A stretch of DNA of 42,563 nt from Oscillospiraceae bacterium (GTDB taxonomy: Bacteria > Bacillota > Clostridia > Oscillospirales > Oscillospiraceae): assembly GCA_017535635.1 (NCBI GenBank), contig JAFXTU010000024.1, forward strand, positions 74,517 to 117,079, in the 5' to 3' direction. The notes under the pieces are model-generated. The model did not search any database and was not told the DNA's origin. It saw nothing but the letters and a program-made list of their open reading frames with translations. The position numbers were made by a program, and so were the translations under genes. The stretch's first letter is position 1; every line of letters starts with the position of its first letter. Of this stretch, positions 16,313 through 25,145 are shown in pieces.

Positions 16313-17743
16313 TTATATGATTTCAAGGACGCGGACCAGGTTCTCGTAGCTCCGCAGGAAGCTTCCCAGGTCCAGGGTCTCGGCGGGGGTGTGGATGCCG
16401 GACATGACGGGGCCGTAGGTGATGATGTCCATCTGAGGATAGCGGCCCTTGAAAATGCCGGTCTCCAGGCCGCCGTGGGTGGAGAACTCCTGCAGCTCGC
16501 AGCCCTTCTCCGCCAGGGCCTGCCGCAAGGCATCCCGCAGGGGGGAGGATTCGCTGTAGTTCCAGCCGTCGTAGTCGCCCTGCACCTGGATGAAGCCGCC
16601 GAAGATGGAACTGACGGCCTCTACCTGACGGCTCATATCCTCCCTGGCGCTGCGCAGAGGGCTGCGCAGGAGGCAGTCGAAGTCGATGTTCTCCGCCGTC
16701 TGGATGATGACCCCCACGTTCAGAGAAACCGTGGGGATGCCCAGGCGGGAGGATTGGGCCAGCAGCCCGTTGGGGAGGAGATAGCCCATGGTGATCAGCG
16801 CGCCGCTGTCCTCCGGGGTGATGGCGCTGTCCACCCGCTCGGCCCCCTCCAGGGCCACGGTGAGACCGGGATCCTCCTCAAAGTATTCCTCCCGCAGGTC
16901 CGCGCCGATCTGGTCCACATACTTCTCCAGCATGGGAGGGGAGAAGGTGGAGGAGAAAAGCACGGCGAATTCCCTGGGAATGGCGTTGTCCTTGGCGCCT
17001 CCGGTGATGCGGATGATGCGGATGTCCACGCCCCGCTCCAAGAGCTGGTAGAGGACGCGGAAGCCCAGCTTGATGGCGTTCCCCAGGTTCCGGTCGATCT
17101 GGGAGCCGCTGTGGCCTCCCTTCAGCCCCGTCACCGTCAGCAGGTAGCAGGGGTAGGTGTTCTCGCTGAAAAGAATGGGGCAGCGGGCCAGGAGCCGCCG
17201 TCCCCCGGCGGAGGAGACACAGGTGGTCACTTCTCCTTCTTCGTCCAGCCCGATCATGCGCCGGGCGGTGATCAGATCCTTTTTCAGCGCCCGGGCCCCG
17301 TCCATTCCCGTCTCCTCACTCGTGGTGAAGACGCACTCCAGGGGGGGATGGCTGAGGCTGGGGTCGTCCAGGATCGCCAGCATATAGCTGACCCCGGCCC
17401 CGTCGTCCGCGCCCAGGGTGGTGCCCTCGGCGCTGAGGAGGCCGTCCTTCACCCGAAGCTTCAGGGGATCGGTGAGAAAATCGTGGCCGCAGGAGCTCTC
17501 CTTCTCGCAGACCATGTCCATGTGGGCCTGGAGCATCAGGGCCGGCTCCTGTTCTCTACCTGCGGAGCCATCCTTATAAATGACCACGTTGTTCGCGCTG
17601 TCCCGCACGTGGCGGAGGCCCCGCTCCTGGGCGAAGGCGGCCAGATAGCGGCTGATGCCCTCCTCGTTGCCGGAGCCCCGGGGAATGGCGGAGATCTCTT
17701 CAAAAAAACGGTAGATGGGGATACCGGAGTCCAAAACCGACAT
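16313..17743 (-). CDS. pepD: Aminoacyl-histidine dipeptidase (M20 family)
   Basis: The 476-residue cytoplasmic metallopeptidase hydrolyses Xaa-His and other dipeptides. Metal-binding regions are visible: LMLQAHMDMVCEK (H-x-D), TLGADDGAGV (bridging Asp) and TTSEETGMDGA (catalytic Glu pair). The C-terminal part has THGGLETGIF and GPVMSGIHTPAE. Length is normal for PepD (about 485). The start at 17743 is chosen because GGGAGG lies 7 nt upstream; ATG at 17770 lacks a ribosome-binding site. A near-consensus promoter lies at 17786-17814. Confidence 0.93.
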   Translation of the reverse strand: MSVLDSGIPIYRFFEEISAIPRGSGNEEGISRYLAAFAQERGLRHVRDSANNVVIYKDGSAGREQEPALMLQAHMDMVCEKESSCGHDFLTDPLKLRVKDGLLSAEGTTLGADDGAGVSYMLAILDDPSLSHPPLECVFTTSEETGMDGARALKKDLITARRMIGLDEEGEVTTCVSSAGGRRLLARCPILFSENTYPCYLLTVTGLKGGHSGSQIDRNLGNAIKLGFRVLYQLLERGVDIRIIRITGGAKDNAIPREFAVLFSSTFSPPMLEKYVDQIGADLREEYFEEDPGLTVALEGAERVDSAITPEDSGALITMGYLLPNGLLAQSSRLGIPTVSLNVGVIIQTAENIDFDCLLRSPLRSAREDMSRQVEAVSSIFGGFIQVQGDYDGWNYSESSPLRDALRQALAEKGCELQEFSTHGGLETGIFKGRYPQMDIITYGPVMSGIHTPAETLDLGSFLRSYENLVRVLEII

Positions 17744-17785
17744 AACATAACCTCCCATTGCGGCATTCATTTCATTCTATTGGAT

Positions 17786-17814
17786 AGTATACGAGACAGA
17801 GGACGCAAAGTCAA
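17786..17814 (-). promoter_or_regulatory. Promoter of pepD
   Basis: On the minus strand, TTGACT (17809-17814), a 17-bp spacer and TATACT (17786-17791), about 43 bp before the start at 17743. Confidence 0.7.
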
Positions 17815-17815
17815 T

Positions 17816-19570
17816 TCAAACCGGCCCGTTTCCGCTGCGTTCCGCTGCGGCGCTCACCAGGCGGGCGTAGGCTCCGTCCAGGGCCATGAGCTCCTCGTGC
17901 CTCCCTGCCTCCAGAATCTCCCCGTGGGAGAGGACGAAGATCCGGTCGCAGCTGCGGATGGTGCTCAGCCGGTGGGCGATGAAGATGCTGGTGCGGCCCC
18001 GGGAGACCCGCTCCAGGCTCTTTCGGATCAGGGCCTCCGTGGCGGAGTCGATGAAGGCGGTGGCCTCGTCCAGCACCAGGATCGAAGGCTTTCTCACCAC
18101 GGCCCGGGCGAAGGAGAGGAGCTGCCGCTGCCCGGCGGAGATGTTGTAGCCCTGCTCCGCTACTTCCGCCTCCAGCCCGCCCAGCTCATGGGTAAAGGCG
18201 TCTGCGCATGCTGTCGCCATAGCCTGGCGCAGCTCCTCGTCCGTGAACCCGGCGTCCAGGTCCAGGTTCTCCCGGACCGTGCCGCTGAACAAAAACACGT
18301 CCTGGGGGACCAGGGACATCCAGCGCCGGAGAGCGGGCCGCTGCCACTGCTCCAGAGGGATGCCGTCCAGCAGGATCTCTCCCCGCTGGGGAGCGTAGTC
18401 CCGGCTCAGAAGGCTGATGATCGTGGTCTTGCCCGCCCCGGTGGCCCCCACGAAGGCGATGTGCTCCCCCGGCTCCACCCGGAAGGATACGTCCTTCAGC
18501 ACCCAGTTTTCCCCCTCATAGGCAAACCAGACATGCCGGAATTCCACCCTTCCCTCCGGACGTCCGGCTTCCGTCCCCTGCAGAGGGTCCTCCACCCGCT
18601 CATCGTCCAGGATGCCGTAGATCCGGTCCGCGGAGATCAGGGCGGACTGGACGGTGGTGTACTTGTCCGCCAGGTCGTTGATGGGCTGGAAGAACTGCTT
18701 CACATAGGTGGTGAAGGCGTAGAGGAGCCCCACGTTCAGGGTGTTCCCGGTGACACGCCTCCAGCCGTAGACCAGCAGGAGGGCGATCACCATGCTGTCC
18801 ACCACGTCCATCACCGGTTTCAGGAAGCTGTTCAGCATGACCTGGGTCTTGGTGGTGTGGAAGTAGGCTTTGTTCAGCTCCCGGAACTCCCGGAGCTTGT
18901 CGGCCTCCCGGTGGAAGGCCCGGATGATCCGCATTCCCTGCACGTTCTCGGAGAAGAAGCCGTTGATGCGCCCGATGATCTCCTTCATCCTCCGGAAATT
19001 CCGGCGAAGTAAGCCCCGAATGGAGAAGGTGATGGCCGCGATGAGGGGGATCCCCGCGAAGGCGGCCAGGGCGAGCCCGGCGTCCAGGCTGAACATGATC
19101 CCCACGATCCCAACGAGAAGAAACGCGTCCTTGAAGAGGTTCATGAACACGTCGGCGTAAAACTCGTTGATGGTCTCAATGTCGTTGGTGGCCCGGGTGA
19201 TGAGCCGCCCGGTGCCGTAGGCGTCCAGGCCCGCGGCGGTCAGGCGGGTGATGTGGGCGAAGACCTTTTCCCGCAGGGCGTGGAGGATGTTCTGAGAGAT
19301 CCGGGCGATGAGCCGGGCCTGAAGCACGGAGAAGAGGGCGGAGGCGACCGCCAGCAGGAGATAGACCGTCCCGAGGCCCTCCAGGGACCAAAAACCATAA
19401 GTCGCCTCCCCGCCCAGGATCCCGTCGATGATCTCCGCGGCGGCCAGGGGCTTTAAGATCTCGGCGGCGTTCACCGCCAGCACGCAGACAAAGCAGAGGA
19501 GGAGCCTGGGCCAGAAGGGGAGCAGCATCCCCGCGAGGCGTCCGAAGCCGCCGGTCTTTTTCCCGTTCAT
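17816..19570 (-). CDS. ABC exporter half-transporter, catalytic partner
   Basis: The 584-residue protein is a fused six-helix permease (about residues 15-320) and ATPase. Walker A is GATGAGKTT, the signature reads NISAGQRQL instead of LSGGQ, and Walker B is ILVLDEATAFID with the catalytic Glu. Together with the preceding gene, which has the opposite pattern, it forms a heterodimeric exporter of the LmrCD/BmrCD/TM287-288 type. One ATP site would be functional and one degenerate. Substrate is unknown: drugs, lipids or peptides are all possible. The genes overlap by 4 bp (ATGA). Confidence 0.92.
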   Translation of the reverse strand: MNGKKTGGFGRLAGMLLPFWPRLLLCFVCVLAVNAAEILKPLAAAEIIDGILGGEATYGFWSLEGLGTVYLLLAVASALFSVLQARLIARISQNILHALREKVFAHITRLTAAGLDAYGTGRLITRATNDIETINEFYADVFMNLFKDAFLLVGIVGIMFSLDAGLALAAFAGIPLIAAITFSIRGLLRRNFRRMKEIIGRINGFFSENVQGMRIIRAFHREADKLREFRELNKAYFHTTKTQVMLNSFLKPVMDVVDSMVIALLLVYGWRRVTGNTLNVGLLYAFTTYVKQFFQPINDLADKYTTVQSALISADRIYGILDDERVEDPLQGTEAGRPEGRVEFRHVWFAYEGENWVLKDVSFRVEPGEHIAFVGATGAGKTTIISLLSRDYAPQRGEILLDGIPLEQWQRPALRRWMSLVPQDVFLFSGTVRENLDLDAGFTDEELRQAMATACADAFTHELGGLEAEVAEQGYNISAGQRQLLSFARAVVRKPSILVLDEATAFIDSATEALIRKSLERVSRGRTSIFIAHRLSTIRSCDRIFVLSHGEILEAGRHEELMALDGAYARLVSAAAERSGNGPV

Positions 19571-21291
19571 GACCGGCCCTCCGCTTCCCGGGCCTGGTAG
19601 AGCCAGGCCTCATAGTATAAGCCCTTCCGGGCCATCAGCTCCTCGTGTGTCCCTTCCTCCGCCACCCGGCCCTCCTCCAGGAAGAGGATATGGTCCGCCT
19701 CCCGCAGGGCGGAGAGCCGCTGGGAGATGAGGACCACGGTCTTTCCCCGGAGCCTGGTCCGCAGCGTATGGGTGATGGTCCGCTCCGTGAGATGGTCCAC
19801 AGCGGAGAGAGTGTCGTCCAGCACCAGGATGGGCGCGTCCCGCAGAAGGGCCCTCGCCAGGGCGATGCGCTGCTTCTGTCCCCCGGAGAGATGGGTGCCC
19901 CGCTCGCCCACCTGGGTGTCGAAGCCCTGGGGGAAGTCCCGGATCTCCTTCAGAATGCAGGCGTCCTCGGCGGCCTGAAGCAGGTCCTCCTCCGTCCTGT
20001 TCGGCGTGTAGAACAAAATGTTTTCCCGGATGCCGGCGGAGAAGAGAAACCCGTCCTGGGGGACGTAGCCGATCCCCTCCCGCAGGTCAAAGGCGGGGAT
20101 GTCGCAGATGTCCTCGCCGCCCACGAAGATCGTGCCCCGCTCCGGGGTCCAGAGCTTCAGCAGGAGGGAGGCCAGGGTGGATTTCCCGCTGCCGGTGCCC
20201 CCGGTGATGCCCAGGGTCTGCCCCTCCTCCAGCCGGAAGCTCACGTCCCGCAGAGCGGGCTTCCCTGCTCCGGGGTAAGTATAGTGAAGATGCCTCGCTT
20301 CCAGGCTCCGCCCCACGGGTTTTCCAAGGGAGTGTTGGTCGAATTCCGGCAAGGAGAGCTCCCGGTCCACGCTTTGCAGGCGGCGGTAGCTGGCAAGGCC
20401 CCGCTGTACCATGTTCATGATCCGCCCCGCCACGGTGACGGGCTGCTGCACCACCAGAAGATAGCCCAGGAAGGCCACCAGGGTGCCCAGGTCCATCTCC
20501 CCCCGGAGCACCCGCCGCCCGCCCAGGATCAGGGCGGCGGCGTAGCTGATGCCGAAGGCCAGGACAGAGACGGAGCCCAGCAGGGCGCTCACGTCGTTCA
20601 GGCGCACGTTGGCGTCCCGCATCTCCCCGGAGAGGGCGCCGTAGCGCTTCTGCCGCGCCTCCTCCCGGGCAAAGGATTTCAGGACGCGCATTCCCATAAT
20701 GGACTCGTTCACATAGCCGGAGATCTTCTGAAACAGGTCCTGGGAGAGCTTGCTGCGCTTGTAGACCTGGTTTCCCAGGAGGAAGATGGCCCCCAGGGCG
20801 AAGGGGAGCGGCAGAAGAGCCAGGGCCGTCATGCCCGGGGAGCACTCGCGGGCCATGGCCCAGATGGCGATGGCCCCGGAGACGATGTCCCTGGCCCCCA
20901 TGGCGAGGGCCGGACCGAAGACCTGCCGGGCCGCGTTTACGTCATTCACGGCGTAGGCCATCATCTCCCCGGAGCGCTGCCTGGCAAAGTAGCTCTGGGG
21001 GAGGAACTGGAGCTTGCGGAAAAGCTCCTCCCGGAAAAAGACCTCCATGCGCCGGGCGTTCAGAATGATGAACATCCGGAAGGCAAAGAAAGTGATAAAA
21101 ACCAGCAGGGCGATACAGACGATCCACAGGGCCTGGCGAAGGATCGCCTCCCGGGTGCAGCCGGTTTCCAGCATGCCGAAGGCGTCCCCCAGGGCCCTGG
21201 GAGCAAGGTTCATGATCCGGGCGTTCAGCAGAAGAAACGCAAACCCGGGGATGTACATCCAGCCGTGTTTTTTCAGAAAACGGGCAAGCAC
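19567..21291 (-). CDS. ABC exporter half-transporter, degenerate-site partner
   Basis: The 574-residue protein is a permease-ATPase fusion with Walker A GGTGSGKST and signature [16 protein letters not shown]. In Walker B, Asp replaces the catalytic Glu (ILVLDDTLSAVD), the hallmark of the degenerate-site subunit of heterodimeric exporters. The start is set at GTG 21291 because AAAGGAGG lies 8 nt upstream; an in-frame GTG at 21300 overlaps that site. It is divergent from the radical SAM gene. A possible extended -10 (TGCTATCCT on the minus strand) lies in the shared spacer. Confidence 0.92.
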   Translation of the reverse strand: MLARFLKKHGWMYIPGFAFLLLNARIMNLAPRALGDAFGMLETGCTREAILRQALWIVCIALLVFITFFAFRMFIILNARRMEVFFREELFRKLQFLPQSYFARQRSGEMMAYAVNDVNAARQVFGPALAMGARDIVSGAIAIWAMARECSPGMTALALLPLPFALGAIFLLGNQVYKRSKLSQDLFQKISGYVNESIMGMRVLKSFAREEARQKRYGALSGEMRDANVRLNDVSALLGSVSVLAFGISYAAALILGGRRVLRGEMDLGTLVAFLGYLLVVQQPVTVAGRIMNMVQRGLASYRRLQSVDRELSLPEFDQHSLGKPVGRSLEARHLHYTYPGAGKPALRDVSFRLEEGQTLGITGGTGSGKSTLASLLLKLWTPERGTIFVGGEDICDIPAFDLREGIGYVPQDGFLFSAGIRENILFYTPNRTEEDLLQAAEDACILKEIRDFPQGFDTQVGERGTHLSGGQKQRIALARALLRDAPILVLDDTLSAVDHLTERTITHTLRTRLRGKTVVLISQRLSALREADHILFLEEGRVAEEGTHEELMARKGLYYEAWLYQAREAEGRS

Positions 21292-21344
21292 AGGGAACAC
21301 CTCCTTTCCGGTCCGGCTTCGCTTTTCCGGTCTCAGGATAGCAC

Positions 21345-21360
21345 ATTTGAATTGTCAAAT
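21345..21360. promoter_or_regulatory. Palindrome between divergent promoters
   Basis: ATTTGAATTGTCAAAT has 6-bp inverted arms and a 4-nt centre. It overlaps the -35 box of the radical SAM promoter and lies close to the putative ABC-exporter promoter, so one regulator could control both. No regulator gene is adjacent. Confidence 0.35.
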
Positions 21361-21380
21361 CCATATCTCCGCGCTATAAT
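21352..21380 (+). promoter_or_regulatory. Promoter of the radical SAM gene; predicts leaderless mRNA
   Basis: TTGTCA (21352-21357), 17-bp spacer, perfect TATAAT (21375-21380). The ATG begins at 21387, just where transcription should start, so the transcript would have no leader. Confidence 0.7.
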
Positions 21381-21386
21381 GAACGT

Positions 21387-22253
21387 ATGAAATGTATGTT
21401 ATGTCCCCGCCGCTGCGGGGCAGACCGGGAGGCGGGGGAGACCGGATACTGCCGCGCTCCCGCCCTGCCGGTGGTGGCCAGGGCCGCCCGGCACGACTGG
21501 GAGGAGCCCTGCATCAGCGGCACCCGGGGTTCCGGGGCGATCTTCTTCTCCGGCTGCAATCTGGGCTGCGTCTACTGCCAGAACCGGGAGATCAGCCGCA
21601 CCATCAAAGGAAAGAGCCTGGACGCCTTCGGTCTGCGGGAGCTCTTTGCCCGCCTTGCGGATTCCGGCGTCCACAACCTGAACCTGGTCACCGCTTCGCC
21701 CTACGCAAGGACCGTCGCCGAAGCCCTGGAGGTCCCGCCGGGGATCCCCGTGGTGTGGAACAGCGGCGGCTATGAGAGCCTGGAGACCCTGCGCATGCTG
21801 GAAGGGAAGATCGACGTCTGGCTGCCGGACATGAAATACGCGGACGACGCCCTGGCCCTGGCCCTCTCTGCCGCGCCGGATTATTACGAGACCGCGGACG
21901 CAGCTATCCGGGAGATGTTCCGGCAGACGGGGCCTTTTGTGATGGACGAAGAGGGCCTTCTGCGAAGGGGCGTCCTGGTGCGGCATCTGGTGCTGCCGGG
22001 ATACCTCTCCAATTCCAAGGACGTGCTGGAATGGTTCGCTTCCGCCTTTCGGCCTGGGGACGCTCTTTTCAGCCTCATGGCCCAGTACACCCCCAACGGC
22101 GCCGGAGGGCCGGACCGGCGGCTCACGGAGGCAGAATTCCGGGAGGCGGCGGATTATCTCTATATGCTGGACATTCGGGACGGGTATGTGCAGGAGCTCT
22201 CCAGCGCGGAGGGGGAGTATGTGCCCGCCTTTGACGGGACGGGACTGACATGA
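21387..22253 (+). CDS. PflX-like radical SAM protein (pyruvate formate-lyase activase homologue)
   Basis: The 288-residue protein belongs to the radical SAM family COG1313. It has the SAM-cluster motif CNLGCVYCQN (about residues 57-66) and the N-terminal Cys cluster MKCMLCPRRCG, typical of PflX. GTRGSGAIFFSGCN precedes the core. Its substrate is unknown; homology to glycyl-radical-enzyme activases does not prove that role. The start at 21387 is fixed by the Cys motif that opens the family. No Shine-Dalgarno precedes it, consistent with a leaderless mRNA. The stop overlaps uvrC by 4 bp. Confidence 0.88.
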   Translation: MKCMLCPRRCGADREAGETGYCRAPALPVVARAARHDWEEPCISGTRGSGAIFFSGCNLGCVYCQNREISRTIKGKSLDAFGLRELFARLADSGVHNLNLVTASPYARTVAEALEVPPGIPVVWNSGGYESLETLRMLEGKIDVWLPDMKYADDALALALSAAPDYYETADAAIREMFRQTGPFVMDEEGLLRRGVLVRHLVLPGYLSNSKDVLEWFASAFRPGDALFSLMAQYTPNGAGGPDRRLTEAEFREAADYLYMLDIRDGYVQELSSAEGEYVPAFDGTGLT

Positions 22254-24091
22254 CCAAGGACGAGCTGAGGGAAAAAGCCCTGGCCCTGCCCCTGCAGCCG
22301 GGAGTCTACATCATGATGGACCGGCGGGGCGAGGTCATCTATGTGGGCAAGGCAAAAAAACTGAAAAACCGGGTGGTGAGCTATTTCCGGGAGGGGAACC
22401 ACAGCCCCAAGACCGAGGTCATGGTCTCCCGTGTGGACCACTTTGACGTCATCATGGTCCGCAGCGAGTTTGAGGCCCTCATCACGGAAAACCAGCTCAT
22501 CAAGCTCCACAAGCCCCGATACAACATCCTTTTGAAGGACGACAAGGGCTATCCCTATCTCCGTATGGACCTGCGGGAGGACTACCCCTCCTGGAAGGTG
22601 GTGGGCCGCCCGGGAACGGACGGGGCGAAATACCTGGGTCCCTACGGGAGCCGGACCACCCTCTTCGCCGCCCTGGGGGCGGTGAACAAGGCCCTGAAGC
22701 TCCCCCAGTGCAGCCGTAAGTTTCCGGCGGACATCGGGAAGGAGCGCCCCTGCCTGAATCAGCAGATGGGCCTCTGCGAGGGCTGGTGCACCGGGACTCC
22801 CGACGCTTCCGCCTACCGGAAGCGCATCGGGGACGCACTCCTGGTCTTTGAAGGGAAGTCCGATGAGCTGGAAAAGCAGGTTTCCTGCGAGATGGAACAG
22901 GCTGCGGAGGAACTGGACTTTGAAAAGGCCGCCGTGCTGCGGGACCGGCTCCGGGCCCTCCAAAGCCTGGGGGAAAAGCAGCTGGCCGTGGCCGGGGCTC
23001 TGGCGGATACGGACGCCCTGGGCTTCCACCGGGGCGCGGCAAAGTCCTGCTTCGTGGTGCTCCACTACATCGGCGGCAAGCTCCTGGACAAGGACATGAT
23101 GCTCCTGGAGACGCCCCTGGAGGAGGACGAGGAGGTGCTGAGCGCCCTGGTGCGGCAGTATTACCTGCCCAGGGGCGTCTATCCCAAAAACATCCTCCTG
23201 CCCCTGCTGCCGGAGGACGGGGAAGACCTGGCGAGGCTCTTTTCCGAGCAATCGGGTCATAAGGTGAACCTGCTGGTCCCCCAGCGGGGGGACATGCGCC
23301 TCCGGGCGGAAACGGCAAGAATGAACGCTCAGCAGGAAGCGGAGCGGGCCACCGACCGGGAGGAGCGGGTCTCCGGGATCCTGAAATGGCTGGCGGAGGC
23401 GGCGTCCCTGCCCAAGCCGCCCAGGAGGATCGAGGCCTATGATATTTCCAACCTCAGCGGGGAAGATACCGTTGCCTCCATGACGGTGTTCGTGGACACC
23501 AAACCCCTGAAACGGGATTACCGGCGTTTCAAAATGAAGACCGCCGGGGGCGGGGACGACTACGGCAGCATGCGGGAGACCCTGCAGAGGCGCTTGACGG
23601 AATACCGGGAGGGAAACGAGAGGTTCTCCACCCTGCCGGACCTCTTTCTCATCGACGGCGGCAGCCTCCACGCGACCGTTGCCCTGGAGGTGCTGCGTCA
23701 GTTCGGGCTCGACCTTCCGGTGCTGGGTATGGTGAAGGACGATAAGCACCGCACCCGGGCCCTCATCACTTCCGACGGCAGGGAGCTGGGATTGGAGGGG
23801 AACCCCGCCGCCTTCAGCTTCATCGGGAGGATCCAGGAGGAGACCCACCGCTTCGCCATCGAGTACCAGCGGAGCCTGCGGAGTAAGCACATCTCCTCCA
23901 GCCTGGACCGGATCCCCGGAGTGGGGGAGAAGCGGAGAAGCGAGCTGCTGAAGCATTTCAGGACCATCAAGGCCATCTCGGCGGCCTCGGAGGAGGAGCT
24001 TCGGGCCGTCGTGCCCAAGAACACCGCAAAAGCGGTTTACGACTGGTTCCGCAGGGAACCGGAGGAAGGAAGAGATGAGACATGCGAGTGA
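22250..24091 (+). CDS. uvrC: Excinuclease ABC subunit C
   Basis: The 613-residue nuclease makes both incisions in nucleotide excision repair with UvrAB. It has a GIY-YIG domain at the N-terminus (LPLQPGVYIMMD, then VIYVGKAKKLKNRVVSYF), a UVR helix pair near residue 205-240 (ELDFEKAAVLRDRLRAL), the RNase H-like core with YDISNLSGEDTVASMTVF and DLFLIDGGSLHATVAL, and a C-terminal helix-hairpin-helix (LDRIPGVGEKRRSELL). Full length. It overlaps the preceding gene by 4 bp and rsmD by 10 bp. Confidence 0.97.
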   Translation: MTKDELREKALALPLQPGVYIMMDRRGEVIYVGKAKKLKNRVVSYFREGNHSPKTEVMVSRVDHFDVIMVRSEFEALITENQLIKLHKPRYNILLKDDKGYPYLRMDLREDYPSWKVVGRPGTDGAKYLGPYGSRTTLFAALGAVNKALKLPQCSRKFPADIGKERPCLNQQMGLCEGWCTGTPDASAYRKRIGDALLVFEGKSDELEKQVSCEMEQAAEELDFEKAAVLRDRLRALQSLGEKQLAVAGALADTDALGFHRGAAKSCFVVLHYIGGKLLDKDMMLLETPLEEDEEVLSALVRQYYLPRGVYPKNILLPLLPEDGEDLARLFSEQSGHKVNLLVPQRGDMRLRAETARMNAQQEAERATDREERVSGILKWLAEAASLPKPPRRIEAYDISNLSGEDTVASMTVFVDTKPLKRDYRRFKMKTAGGGDDYGSMRETLQRRLTEYREGNERFSTLPDLFLIDGGSLHATVALEVLRQFGLDLPVLGMVKDDKHRTRALITSDGRELGLEGNPAAFSFIGRIQEETHRFAIEYQRSLRSKHISSSLDRIPGVGEKRRSELLKHFRTIKAISAASEEELRAVVPKNTAKAVYDWFRREPEEGRDETCE

Positions 24092-24630
24092 TCACAGGCT
24101 CCGCCAGGGGCCGTAAGCTCCGGGAGCCGTCGGGCATGGACATCCGGCCCACGGCGGACCAGGTGAAGGAATCCGTTTTCAACATCATCCAGGGGGATGT
24201 GGAGGGCCGGGTCTGCCTGGACCTCTTCTCCGGCACGGGGCAGATGGGGATCGAAGCCCTTTCCCGGGGCGCGGAGAAGTGCGTCTTCGTGGATTCGGAC
24301 CGGGCCGCCGTGGCCTTGACGAAGAAGAACCTGGAGCTCACCGGCTTCCGGGCGGAGGTGTTCCAGGCCGACGCACTGCGCTTTCTGGAATCCAGGGAGA
24401 AATACGACCTCATCTTCATCGACCCGCCTTATCGGAGCGGCCTATACGAAGAGGTGCTGCGCCGGATAAAAGATTTTGACAAATTGCATACCGGTGGTAT
24501 AATGGTAGTTGAAAGTTCAGCGGATGTGGAGCCGGATTCCCCCGGAGCGCCTTACGAAAAGCTCCGGAGCTACCGCTATGGGAAGGTTCGGATCACAACA
24601 TTTACAAAGAGAGAGGGATCGGGATCTTGA
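24082..24630 (+). CDS. rsmD: 16S rRNA (guanine(966)-N(2))-methyltransferase RsmD
   Basis: The 182-residue SAM methyltransferase has the family start MRVITGSARGRKL and RPTADQVKESVFNII, SAM motif I LDLFSGTGQMGIEALSRGA, and catalytic IDPPYRSGLYEEV. It modifies G966 of 16S rRNA. It overlaps uvrC by 10 bp and coaD by 4 bp. A very strong promoter sequence lies inside its 3' third (24476-24503). Confidence 0.95.
   Translation: MRVITGSARGRKLREPSGMDIRPTADQVKESVFNIIQGDVEGRVCLDLFSGTGQMGIEALSRGAEKCVFVDSDRAAVALTKKNLELTGFRAEVFQADALRFLESREKYDLIFIDPPYRSGLYEEVLRRIKDFDKLHTGGIMVVESSADVEPDSPGAPYEKLRSYRYGKVRITTFTKREGSGS
24476..24503 (+). promoter_or_regulatory. Near-perfect internal promoter upstream of coaD
   Basis: Perfect TTGACA (24476-24481), 16-bp spacer and perfect TATAAT (24498-24503), preceded by an extended -10 TGG. 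It lies inside rsmD, about 120 bp before coaD, and probably gives coaD and the genes behind it independent transcription. Confidence 0.65.
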
Positions 24631-25145
24631 CCACGGCGATCTATACCGGCAGCTTTGACCCCATCACCCTGGGACACCTGAATCTCATCAAGCGGGCCTC
24701 CCGGGTCTTTGACAAGGTCATCGTCTGCATCATGTTCAATAAGGACAAGCACCCCCTGTTCAGCGTGGAGGAGCGGCTGCGGCAGGTCACCACGGTGACG
24801 GAGCGTTTTCCCAACGTGGAGGTGGATTCCTCCGATCTTCTGGTGGCGGAGTACGCCCGCCAGAAGGGGGCTTCGGTGGTGGTCCGGGGTCTGCGGGCCG
24901 TTTCCGATTACGAGAAGGAATGCCAGATGGCCCTGATCAACAAGCGGCTGAATCCTGAGCTGGAGACCTTCTTCCTTCCCGCCAGCGAAAAGTATATGTA
25001 CCTCAGCTCCAGCGCCGTGCGGGAGCTGGCCCTCTTCGGCTCGGACCTGAGCGCCTTCGCGCCACGGGAGATTATCGGGGAGATCGAAGAGAAATTCAGA
25101 GAGAAAGGACGAAAAAGCTCATGGCAAGCGGCATCAACGAACTGA
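24627..25145 (+). CDS. coaD: Phosphopantetheine adenylyltransferase
   Basis: The 172-residue enzyme catalyses the penultimate step of coenzyme A synthesis: 4'-phosphopantetheine plus ATP gives dephospho-CoA and pyrophosphate. The nucleotidyltransferase motif GSFDPITLGHL (T14, G16, H17) is intact, as are VVRGLRAVSDYEKECQMAL and YMYLSSSAVREL. The start is TTG at 24627, overlapping the rsmD stop, with GAGAGGG upstream. Length is normal for the family. Confidence 0.96.
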   Translation: MTTAIYTGSFDPITLGHLNLIKRASRVFDKVIVCIMFNKDKHPLFSVEERLRQVTTVTERFPNVEVDSSDLLVAEYARQKGASVVVRGLRAVSDYEKECQMALINKRLNPELETFFLPASEKYMYLSSSAVRELALFGSDLSAFAPREIIGEIEEKFREKGRKSSWQAASTN

